Of a stretch of DNA of 30,935 bases, positions 1 through 5,852 are shown piece after piece (the first letter of the stretch is position 1; each line of letters opens with the position of its first letter). The stretch comes from an uncultured Lachnospiraceae bacterium (lineage in GTDB: Bacteria; Bacillota; Clostridia; Lachnospirales; Lachnospiraceae), in contig CAJTZB010000007.1 of NCBI GenBank assembly GCA_910583815.1, positions 1-30,935 of the forward strand, given 5' to 3'. The notes under the pieces were generated by a model. It worked only from the letters and a program-made list of their open reading frames with translations. It was not told the DNA's origin and ran no database searches. The translations under genes were made by a program, and so were the position numbers.

Positions 1-28
1 TTTCTCCTTTTTAAGACTTTATATATGG

Positions 29-65
29 GATTCGGGTGTCAAAAAGGGGCTTTGATACCCGAATC
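29..65 (-). terminator. Hairpin spanning the GH18 stop codon
   Basis: Two 15-nt arms at 29-43 and 51-65 pair with one G-T wobble around a 7-nt loop. The TGA stop of the LysM-GH18 gene (39-41) sits inside one arm, so the last codons of that gene form part of the stem. No strong T-run follows on the minus strand. A purine-rich AAAAAGGAGAAA lies just beyond, at the window edge, and could be the ribosome site of a next minus-strand gene outside the window. Whether this is a terminator or a translation-coupled structure is not clear. Confidence 0.5.
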
Positions 66-1190
66 TATATAGAAATTATCCTCCAGCAGCAGCCAGTTTG
101 CGCGAAACCACTGCATCAGCTGCCAATATCCTGCTCCACGAAGCCCAAATTCTTTGATCAAATCAAACTTTCCCTGAAGGCTGCGCACATCTTCAAACCA
201 GACTTCATGCCAGATACCTGCATTTTCATAATGAAAATAAGGAGATTGTGCAAGTTCATCAAACTGAATTTCAGCTCCTTGTTCAATCGCAATGCGCACC
301 GCCTCAATATTGCCAATGCTCCTCGCCTTTGTAGTTCCTCTGACATAAGGGAGCGGCCAGTCATATCCATAATTGGGTATTCCCATGCTGATTTTTTCCG
401 GTGCAATTTCCGAAACCGCATATTCAATCACCCTTCTTACCATATGGAGCGGCGCTACTGCCATCGGCGGCCCATATGTATAACCCCACTCATATGTCAT
501 TACAAAAACATGGTCTGCGATCTCCCCTAAAGCTCGGTAATCTATTCCTTCATACAACGTTCCCTGCTGAGTTGCAGAAGTTTTCGGCGCAAGAGCTACC
601 GATACCGGATAACCTGCAGCATGCATTCTTTCCGTGCAAGTCCGGACAAACTCTGTAAACAGTTCCCTGTCCTCTGCCCTAACATACTCAAAGTCTATAT
701 TCATTCCGCCATATGACTTCTCATCCATAACGACTAAAAGGCTGTCAATCAAAGCAGCCTGACCTGATGGATTCCTGACAATCGCACTAATCAATCCATT
801 GTCAAAATTCCCTGATTTTGAAAGAGGAGTCAATGTGAGAATAGGTCGGGTTCCATTCTGCCATGCCATCTGAGTCATCCAGCTGTCATCTCTGGGCGGC
901 TCCACAAGTTCCCCATCTTCCGTAAAGCCATAAGAAAAAACAGATACCTCTGAAAGAAACGGCAGCGTATTTTCCAAAGTCCATCTGCTGATAAATGTAT
1001 ATGCATAGCCGTTGCTCTGTATCGTTCTTGTCCTCTCTCGCTGCCCATTTGCAATAAGCAGCGCCTGTCCGACTGCCAGTTCGTATGGATAAACCAGCTG
1101 ATTATCATAAATAAGAAGAGAAACATCTACCTGATACGCCGATGCAATCGCATCTATCGTATCGCCTCGTTTTACCACATAGATTTCCAT
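39..1190 (-). CDS. LysM domain plus GH18 hydrolase, SleL/YaaH-like
   Basis: This is a peptidoglycan-acting protein of 383 residues. Residues 1-48 form a LysM domain (VKRGDTIDAIASAYQV start), which binds N-acetylglucosamine polymers. The rest is a GH18 TIM barrel with the active-site strand GGMNIDFEYV at about 161-170, where E168 is the expected catalytic acid. This architecture is that of SleL/YaaH spore-cortex-lytic N-acetylglucosaminidases of Bacillus and Clostridia. There is no signal peptide, as is usual for these spore-coat-associated proteins. The start is supported by GAGGAACCT before the ATG. It lies downstream of the TlpA/CXXC/ferredoxin unit on the same strand, but a 65-nt gap with a repeat motif separates them. 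A general cell-wall hydrolase role is the alternative. Confidence 0.85.
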   Translation of the reverse strand: MEIYVVKRGDTIDAIASAYQVDVSLLIYDNQLVYPYELAVGQALLIANGQRERTRTIQSNGYAYTFISRWTLENTLPFLSEVSVFSYGFTEDGELVEPPRDDSWMTQMAWQNGTRPILTLTPLSKSGNFDNGLISAIVRNPSGQAALIDSLLVVMDEKSYGGMNIDFEYVRAEDRELFTEFVRTCTERMHAAGYPVSVALAPKTSATQQGTLYEGIDYRALGEIADHVFVMTYEWGYTYGPPMAVAPLHMVRRVIEYAVSEIAPEKISMGIPNYGYDWPLPYVRGTTKARSIGNIEAVRIAIEQGAEIQFDELAQSPYFHYENAGIWHEVWFEDVRSLQGKFDLIKEFGLRGAGYWQLMQWFRANWLLLEDNFYIDSGIKAPF

Positions 1191-1198
1191 AGGTTCCT

Positions 1199-1222
1199 CT
1201 AACGCTCATCGACGCTACATTG
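1199..1222. repeat. Partial copy of dispersed GACGCTA motif
   Basis: The gap between the GH18 gene and the polyferredoxin gene contains CATCGACGCTACAT, close to CATCGACGCTACC at 5727-5738 and CACCGACGCTATAC at 20407-20420. A second AACGCT lies just before it. The copy is short and lacks the full inverted repeat seen at 4325 and 20351. Confidence 0.45.
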
Positions 1223-1255
1223 GTTTCTATATTATATTCCAAAGCGAGCAAGGTG

Positions 1256-2179
1256 TCACTGTTGCCGAAGTTCTTCTTGTTCCTCCTTCTTTCCTTTGCA
1301 CACAAAACCGGAGGAAATAGCATGTACAGGGCAGACCGACTTGCATTTTCCGCATCGGATGCACTCCGGACTGTTGATATTTTTTGTTACTTCCACTGCC
1401 ATAGGGCAAGAGCGCTCACATTGCTTGCAATCCACACATTTCTCCTCATTGAGGTGAAACTGATAAAAGCTGAAACGCTGGAATAAGGAATAAAATGCCC
1501 CTAATGGGCAAAGGTATCTGCAAAATGGGCGATGAATCACTATAGAAGCTACTAAAATCACTGCCAGAACAAATACTTTCCAGTCAAACAGCAGTCCTGC
1601 CGCCGCTCTTAGTCCTTCATTTGCAAGCATAAGCGGAATCCCACCGCCAAGCGTCCCTGCAGGACAGAGATATTTGCAAAAATACGGCGCAGCAAAGCCT
1701 GCTTTTATAGCCACAAACAGAGGAAGAGCTATTACCATCACAAGCAGAATCCCATACTTTATGTAGCGTGCAAAGCGGTCAGCTTTTTTTGGTACTTTTA
1801 TTTTGGGAACAGGAATCTTATGCAGCAAATCCTGTACCAGCCCAAACGGACACAAAAGCCCACATACTGCACGCCCCAGCAGAATCCCAAACAGCATCAG
1901 CATTCCAAGCACATAAAACGGAACATGGGGCCTGCGCCCACCAAACGCAGCCTGCAAAGAGCCAATCGGACATGCCCCAAGTGCTCCCGGACAAGAATAA
2001 CAGTTTAATACCGGAACACACAATGCCTTACTGCTTCCGGTAAATATTTTTCCGTGCCGGAATCCCGCCGCATAGCCGTTTATCAGCACAGCAAAAGAAA
2101 GCTGGCAAATCCGCTGAAATGACAGCCTCTTTTTCTCCTGCCTTCCTTTCTCTATCCGATTCCGATGCATTCCAAACAT
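1256..2179 (-). CDS. Membrane polyferredoxin, NapH/CcoG-like 4Fe-4S protein
   Basis: This 307-residue membrane electron-transfer protein has several hydrophobic segments (about 25-45, 88-110, 140-165 and 200-220). It carries the paired cytosolic-face motifs CxxxCP typical of NapH/YccM/CcoG proteins at about C106, C168 and C220, and an extra CYSCPGALGACP at 60-71. The C-terminus has two 4Fe-4S ferredoxin motifs, C248-C251-C254-C258 and C273-C276-C279-C283. The start codon lies inside the end of the upstream microprotein gene (28-nt overlap), with AAGGCGGTGA as ribosome site, so translation is probably coupled. Its partners are a TlpA-like lipoprotein and a CXXC microprotein. A likely role is moving electrons across the membrane to an extracytoplasmic thiol or metal acceptor; the acceptor is not known. 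Confidence 0.85.
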   Translation of the reverse strand: MFGMHRNRIEKGRQEKKRLSFQRICQLSFAVLINGYAAGFRHGKIFTGSSKALCVPVLNCYSCPGALGACPIGSLQAAFGGRRPHVPFYVLGMLMLFGILLGRAVCGLLCPFGLVQDLLHKIPVPKIKVPKKADRFARYIKYGILLVMVIALPLFVAIKAGFAAPYFCKYLCPAGTLGGGIPLMLANEGLRAAAGLLFDWKVFVLAVILVASIVIHRPFCRYLCPLGAFYSLFQRFSFYQFHLNEEKCVDCKQCERSCPMAVEVTKNINSPECIRCGKCKSVCPVHAISSGFVCKGKKEEQEELRQQ

Positions 2180-2310
2180 ATTTTCACCGCCTTCTGCATC
2201 ACTTCAAGGTGTTCTTTTTTTATAAGTCCTGCCAAGATAAAAAAGACAGAAACTATAAGCACGCAAAAACGCAGTACAAGGATTGGCAGTTCTTGTCTAG
2301 TTTTCCTCAT
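2152..2310 (-). CDS. CXXC membrane microprotein, CD1871A-like
   Basis: A 52-residue ORF starts MRKTRQELPILVLRF, has one hydrophobic segment (about 9-30) and ends KICLECIGIG, giving a single CLEC motif. Its ATG overlaps the end of the TlpA-like gene by 14 nt (ATGAGGAAAACTAG contains that gene's stop), and its own end overlaps the polyferredoxin start by 28 nt. Double overlap in this order, positive-inside topology and the CXXC end all argue for a real gene. It resembles the small CXXC proteins annotated as CD1871A family in Clostridia, found next to 4Fe-4S membrane proteins. The family function is unknown; a thiol or metal relay between the lipoprotein thioredoxin and the polyferredoxin is inference. 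Confidence 0.8.
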   Translation of the reverse strand: MRKTRQELPILVLRFCVLIVSVFFILAGLIKKEHLEVMQKAVKICLECIGIG

Positions 2311-2929
2311 TGCCAATCTCCTCTTTTCCCATCTCTTTCAAGGCACTGTTGATGGCTTCCAGATAGACCTCTTCCAGATTGTCCCTGCCTCCGATAATCG
2401 CACCGCCAAGCATTGTCCCCTCAGAATCCACCAAAACCGTAGTAGGCGTATACATGATAGCACTGCATGTCATTATAAAATCTCCGTCTCCGTTAAGCAG
2501 CGTAATGCCCTCATATCCTGCCTCTTCCAAAACATCCTTTACAATGTCCGCTGCATCTGCTCCATCAAGGCAGACCGTAATCAGCTGCACATTATCCGGT
2601 AATGACTTTTCAAATTCTGCAATCTCCGGCATTTCCCTAATACATGGGCCGCAGGTCAGGGACCAGAAATTGATTACCGTCACATCCTTTTCTGCAAGGT
2701 TATCCTGTGTAAATGTGCTTCCATCCAGACATTCTGCCTCAAAAGACTTTAACAGGCTAAGGCCTTCCTCTTTCTCCTGCCCATCGTCTTTATAGCCACC
2801 GGAAGGCTCCATTGACACTTTTTTCCCAGAACATCCCGCCAGTCCTATCACAAGAAGCATTGTTAAACAGCAAAGGACACGCTTTGTAATTCTTTGGCTT
2901 TCATGACAAAAAATAAAGTTCTTTTTCAT
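2297..2929 (-). CDS. TlpA-like thioredoxin-fold lipoprotein
   Basis: This 210-residue protein has a basic start, a hydrophobic stretch and a lipobox IGLAGC with lipidated C33, so it should be anchored on the outer face of the membrane. Residues from about 62 form a TlpA/ResA/AhpC-TSA type thioredoxin fold with the redox motif NFWSLTCGPCIREMPE (C93-C96). The segment YTPTTVLVDSEG supplies the expected cis-proline (TP) loop. Family members reduce or oxidise extracytoplasmic thiols. It is the first gene of a three-gene overlapping set with the CXXC microprotein and the polyferredoxin, which suggests that electrons reach it through those partners. The ribosome site is AGAGGTAAGAG. No clear promoter was seen in the 58 nt before it. 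Confidence 0.88.
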   Translation of the reverse strand: MKKNFIFCHESQRITKRVLCCLTMLLVIGLAGCSGKKVSMEPSGGYKDDGQEKEEGLSLLKSFEAECLDGSTFTQDNLAEKDVTVINFWSLTCGPCIREMPEIAEFEKSLPDNVQLITVCLDGADAADIVKDVLEEAGYEGITLLNGDGDFIMTCSAIMYTPTTVLVDSEGTMLGGAIIGGRDNLEEVYLEAINSALKEMGKEEIGNEEN

Positions 2930-2987
2930 TTTCTCTTACCTCTTTTCTATGCTAACGATTCTAAATAAAAACAGAAGGATAACAGTT

Positions 2988-3019
2988 GGGCTGAAAGCTC
3001 TTTAAGGAGCCTCCAGCCC
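2988..3019 (-). terminator. Hairpin after tRNA-Leu
   Basis: A GGGCTG...CAGCCC outer stem extends inward through wobble pairs to a GCTC/GAGC inner stem (13 positions in all) around a 6-nt loop. It lies 19 nt beyond the tRNA 3' end. On the minus strand the T-rich part (CTGTTTTTATTT) comes about 10 nt later; on the plus strand TTATCTTTAT follows directly. A tRNA terminator or bidirectional terminator is likely. Confidence 0.6.
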
Positions 3020-3037
3020 TTATCTTTATCATATAAA

Positions 3038-3119
3038 TGCGGAATATGGGACTCGAACCCATACGGTGTTACCCACAGGAACCTAAATCCTGCATGTCTG
3101 CCAATTCCATCAATTCCGC
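3038..3119 (-). tRNA. tRNA-Leu (UAG anticodon)
   Basis: Read on the minus strand, the gene starts GCGGAAT and ends ATTCCGC plus discriminator A, giving a 7-bp acceptor stem. The anticodon arm is CAGGA-TTTAGGT-TCCTG, with anticodon TAG preceded by the invariant T. The variable arm is long (class II), as required for leucine, and the T arm has GGTTCGAGTCC. The D loop carries the expected G-G (TTGGCAGAC). The CCA tail is not encoded, since AT follows. The length is 82 nt. Confidence 0.95.
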
Positions 3120-3151
3120 CAGCCAAATACTGCCTTATCTCTGCTGATGGT

Positions 3152-3180
3152 ATTATAGCCGATTTTCACAGTTTTTGCAA
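3152..3180 (-). promoter_or_regulatory. tRNA-Leu promoter
   Basis: On the minus strand, TTGCAA (3175-3180) is followed by a 17-nt spacer and a perfect TATAAT (-10, 3152-3157). The tRNA 5' end is about 33 nt downstream. Spacing and -10 match a housekeeping sigma-A promoter. Confidence 0.75.
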
Positions 3181-3241
3181 CATGATTCTTTCCGCTGCTG
3201 ATGTCTGGGGCAAAAGAGTGCTTCGCCTAAACATCACCCAT

Positions 3242-4207
3242 TCACGGTTTACAGTTTCCGCATGGTTCATATCCGTTTGCAATGCATTCCTTTCTGTTCC
3301 ACTCAACCTCTTCTTTATTATAAGCCGCAATTTTCTTTGCCGATGTGCAGCTTGGAAAATGAAACTTTTTTGTATTTTTATTCAGGACATATGTAATCTC
3401 TGCTTCTTTTTTGTCTTCTTCCGCGGCATTGGTGCCGGAAGGTGCTGGAGCCAGGCTGCTTTCACCCATAGCATAGTCGATTGACACACCCGGCTGGACA
3501 TTATAGCAAAACACAAAGAACAAAATGCCCTCCCCGCCGTCCTCTACCGATTCTGCTTCCAGAAAGACTCCTGCAGCAAGCAGGTTTTCTCCTTCAAACA
3601 TGGGCGTTACCCGGTAAAGGACATGGTTTCCTGTTTCTTTTACATAGTCTGCAACCATGTTTTCAAACGGAAGCATACCATCAATATTGAGGTAACTCGT
3701 TCCGGTTATCAGATTCTGCACATTGGCATTTTCCCCTGCCAGCTGATAGCCGATTAAATGGCATCTATGATACAGATATTTTCCGTCTACAATATCATAT
3801 TTGACCGTATGCCAGCCTGATGGTTTTACAGAACCAATAGTTCCTCTCTCCTGTGTCGGCATAAGTTCTTTGCAGATATTTGCATATGCAGTTCCGCATC
3901 TTCCAAGAGAATCCAAAGGACTATAACGTTCAAATGCCTCCGTTACCAACTCCGACTCCGCAAAAAGCGGCATGTTTCCGTTGACTTCCACATAAGGCAT
4001 CCCACTGTACTCTGGTATCTCATAAAACAGAGAAGCAATATCTGCCCCATCCGCCTTTGTCTCAGTACTAGCACCGTTCTGTGTTTTACTGGTATCTTTT
4101 GTCTCATTATCTGATTGCTTGTAAGTTGCAAGCAAAAACACCATAGAGAAAACTGCCAGCAGAAGCGCCAAAGCTTTTCCTGAAAATTTTCTGTGTCTTT
4201 TTTTCAT
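3242..4207 (-). CDS. Secreted DNA/RNA non-specific endonuclease
   Basis: This 321-residue protein has an N-terminal basic and hydrophobic segment (about 8-27) that is either a signal peptide or an anchor. A low-complexity linker follows, then a beta-beta-alpha-metal nuclease domain at about 75-235. The active-site region reads YLYHRCHLIGYQLAGEN (145-161), equivalent to the DRGH/HRxH motif of EndA and Sda1-type nucleases. H150 is the probable general base, and the downstream LITGTSYLN supplies the metal-binding Asn. A linker rich in S, A and P leads to a C-terminal 50-residue segment with C287, C308, C316 and C319, which looks like a small metal-binding module of the YVLNxxTxxFHxxxC type seen at the end of other secreted Firmicute nucleases. 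The ribosome site AAGGAT precedes the ATG. The likely role is degrading extracellular DNA, for nutrients or defence. Confidence 0.85.
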   Translation of the reverse strand: MKKRHRKFSGKALALLLAVFSMVFLLATYKQSDNETKDTSKTQNGASTETKADGADIASLFYEIPEYSGMPYVEVNGNMPLFAESELVTEAFERYSPLDSLGRCGTAYANICKELMPTQERGTIGSVKPSGWHTVKYDIVDGKYLYHRCHLIGYQLAGENANVQNLITGTSYLNIDGMLPFENMVADYVKETGNHVLYRVTPMFEGENLLAAGVFLEAESVEDGGEGILFFVFCYNVQPGVSIDYAMGESSLAPAPSGTNAAEEDKKEAEITYVLNKNTKKFHFPSCTSAKKIAAYNKEEVEWNRKECIANGYEPCGNCKP

Positions 4208-4324
4208 TACTGTTTTATCCTTTTTCCGTCTGCAGATGCTGCCTTTTGAAAGAATATACTCTCGTCAAATGAATACAGCCAGACAGCATTTTAAGCCATT
4301 ATATCATTCTCCGTATATAAAGTC

Positions 4325-4350
4325 CATAGCGTCTGTACACCGACGCTATG
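4325..4350. repeat. Palindromic copy of dispersed motif
   Basis: Perfect 9-bp arms CATAGCGTC and GACGCTATG flank TGTACACC. This lies 8 nt before the -35 box of the flavin reductase-rubrerythrin operon and between two divergent genes. The right half (CTGTACACCGACGCTAT) matches the arm at 20402-20418 exactly. Confidence 0.75.
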
Positions 4351-4358
4351 CAACAAAC

Positions 4359-4400
4359 TTGACAAACAAGCCCGATACAGATAAAATGACCCTAGGTCAT
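4359..4400 (+). promoter_or_regulatory. Promoter and operator-like palindrome of the rubrerythrin operon
   Basis: A perfect -35 TTGACA (4359-4364), a 17-nt spacer and TAAAAT (4382-4387) form a strong sigma-A promoter. The palindrome ATGACC-CTA-GGTCAT (4386-4400) overlaps the end of the -10 and the probable transcription start. This is the usual position for a repressor that blocks polymerase. It does not match PerR or Rex consensus by eye, so the regulator is not named. Confidence 0.7.
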
Positions 4401-4426
4401 ATAACACTCTATTTTGAGGAGGCAGC

Positions 4427-5044
4427 ATGGATATAAAAACAATGTACCGACTGACTTACGGCTTATTCGTCCTTACTTCTGCTTTTGAGGGGAAAGAAAG
4501 CGGCTGCATTATCAACACGGCAGGGCAGGTGACCAGCGAACCTAACCAGATTGGCATCACTGTCAACAAATCCAATTTTACACATGAACTGATAAAGCAG
4601 AGCGGAATATTCAACATATCCATTCTGAGCGAGGAAGCCCTCTTTGAGACATTCCGGCATTTCGGCTTTCAATCCGGCAGAGACACGGATAAATTTCTCG
4701 GCTATGCAGACTGCAAACGTTCCGCCAATGGCCTGTACTATATTACGGCAGGGACAAACGGCTATATCAGCGCTGCGGTAAAGCAGTCTATCGACTTGGG
4801 AAGCCATACTATGTTCATTGCCTCCGCAGAGAACATGGAGGTTCTTTCTGACGTGCCTTCTGCAACCTATGCTTACTATCAGTCCTCTATTAAGCCAAAA
4901 CCAGAGAAAACTGCTTCTGCCGGAAAGACGGCTTGGCGCTGTACAGTATGCGGCTATCTCCATGAAGGCGAAGAGCTTCCGGCAGATTTTATCTGTCCGC
5001 TGTGCAAACATCCTGCATCTGACTTTGAAAAGGTAATACTATAG
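4427..5044 (+). CDS. Flavin reductase-rubredoxin fusion (high-molecular-weight rubredoxin type)
   Basis: This 205-residue cytoplasmic redox protein has an FMN-binding flavin reductase-like split barrel at residues 1-155 (MYRLTYGLFVLTS start, TAGQVTSEPN, GVTVNKSNFTH-like segment). The C-terminus (about 168-205) is a rubredoxin with C172-C175 and C190-C193 (CTVCGYLHEG...CPLC) binding one iron. This is the architecture of the Hrb proteins of Moorella and other anaerobes, which pass electrons from NAD(P)H to flavodiiron proteins or rubrerythrin. The start is set by GAGGAGGCAGC before ATG. The next gene is rubrerythrin, 63 nt away, probably co-transcribed, giving a complete electron donor plus peroxide reductase pair. 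Confidence 0.9.
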   Translation: MDIKTMYRLTYGLFVLTSAFEGKESGCIINTAGQVTSEPNQIGITVNKSNFTHELIKQSGIFNISILSEEALFETFRHFGFQSGRDTDKFLGYADCKRSANGLYYITAGTNGYISAAVKQSIDLGSHTMFIASAENMEVLSDVPSATYAYYQSSIKPKPEKTASAGKTAWRCTVCGYLHEGEELPADFICPLCKHPASDFEKVIL

Positions 5045-5073
5045 CGTTAGCAGCATCGGTGTACGCTAACGCT
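5043..5073. repeat. Inverted repeat between Hrb-like gene and rubrerythrin
   Basis: Arms AGCGTTAGC (5043-5051) and GCTAACGCT (5065-5073) are perfect and flank a 13-nt loop holding ATCGGTGTAC, the reverse orientation of the dispersed motif. It begins on the last two bases of the upstream stop codon. No T-run follows, so it is not an obvious terminator; it may protect or process the transcript. Confidence 0.65.
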
Positions 5074-5107
5074 AATGTGAATAAACAGTAAAAAGGAGAA
5101 CACTATT

Positions 5108-5644
5108 ATGAGCAAGTACGCTGGTACACAAACAGAAAAAAACTTAGAAGCGGCATTTTCCGGAGAATCCCAAGCACGGAACAAGTATACATATTTCGCT
5201 TCCAAGGCTAAAAAAGAAGGCTTTGAACAAATTGCAGCCCTCTTCCTTAAGACCGCTGACAATGAAAAGGAACACGCCAAGATGTGGTTAAAAGAACTGG
5301 AAGGCATTGGCTCCACTGCTGAAAATCTGGGTGCCGCAGCGAATGGCGAAAACCATGAGTGGACCGATATGTACGTCGGCTTTGCTGAGACCGCAGAAAA
5401 AGAAGGTTTCCCTGAACTGGCTGAAAAATTCCGTATGGTAGCAGCTATCGAAAAACACCATGAAGAGCGTTACCGCGCCCTGTTACGAAACGTAGAACTC
5501 CAAGAGGTTTTCAAAAAGAGCGAAGTCAAGGTTTGGGAATGCCGGAACTGCGGCCATATCATTGTAGGAGAAAAGGCTCCGGAGATTTGCCCTGTCTGTG
5601 CACATCCTCAGGCATATTTTGAGATCCATGCAGAAAACTACTAA
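5108..5644 (+). CDS. rbr: Rubrerythrin
   Basis: This 178-residue cytoplasmic peroxide-scavenging protein has an N-terminal ferritin-like four-helix domain (1-135) carrying the diiron ligands: E20 in SGES, E53 with H56 in NEKEH, E94/E97, and E115 with H118 in IEKHHEE. The C-terminal rubredoxin domain has C145-C148 and C161-C164 (CRNCGH...CPVC). The length is typical for rubrerythrin. It uses electrons from rubredoxin-type donors to reduce hydrogen peroxide to water; the Hrb-like protein encoded just upstream is the natural donor. The ribosome site AAAAGGAGAAC is well spaced. A strong hairpin follows the gene. Confidence 0.95.
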   Translation: MSKYAGTQTEKNLEAAFSGESQARNKYTYFASKAKKEGFEQIAALFLKTADNEKEHAKMWLKELEGIGSTAENLGAAANGENHEWTDMYVGFAETAEKEGFPELAEKFRMVAAIEKHHEERYRALLRNVELQEVFKKSEVKVWECRNCGHIIVGEKAPEICPVCAHPQAYFEIHAENY

Positions 5645-5685
5645 GAAATCACGGATTAAGTCAGCATTTCTATTCTAAACATGAG

Positions 5686-5749
5686 CAGAGGGTTCCGGTT
5701 GCTTATATGAAGCTTGCCATCTGTACATCGACGCTACCGAAACCCTCTG
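5686..5749 (+). terminator. Rubrerythrin terminator with embedded repeat motif
   Basis: Arms of 14 nt at 5686-5699 (CAGAGGGTTCCGGT) and 5736-5749 (ACCGAAACCCTCTG) pair with one mismatch, followed by TTTAAATTCCTCTTATTCTTT. The 36-nt loop contains a small GCTT/AAGC hairpin and the dispersed motif CATCTGTACATCGACGCTACC. It lies between convergent rubrerythrin and GH78 genes. Confidence 0.7.
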
Positions 5750-5852
5750 TTTAAATTCCTCTTATTCTTTCATACAATTCCCAGCATGTTCTTTGTCCTG
5801 CTGTCGCTATTTTACAGCTAACATCCTGTCTGTGCCGGTTGCAGTACTGAAC

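Noticed and set aside
36..530. Plus-strand ORF of 164 residues opposite the GH18 gene
   Set aside because: It is antisense to a clear GH18 coding sequence, has no ribosome site and reads as low-complexity Cys/His/Arg-rich noise.
4463..5011. Minus-strand ORF of 182 residues
   Set aside because: It is antisense to the flavin reductase-rubredoxin gene, which has complete Cys motifs and a ribosome site.
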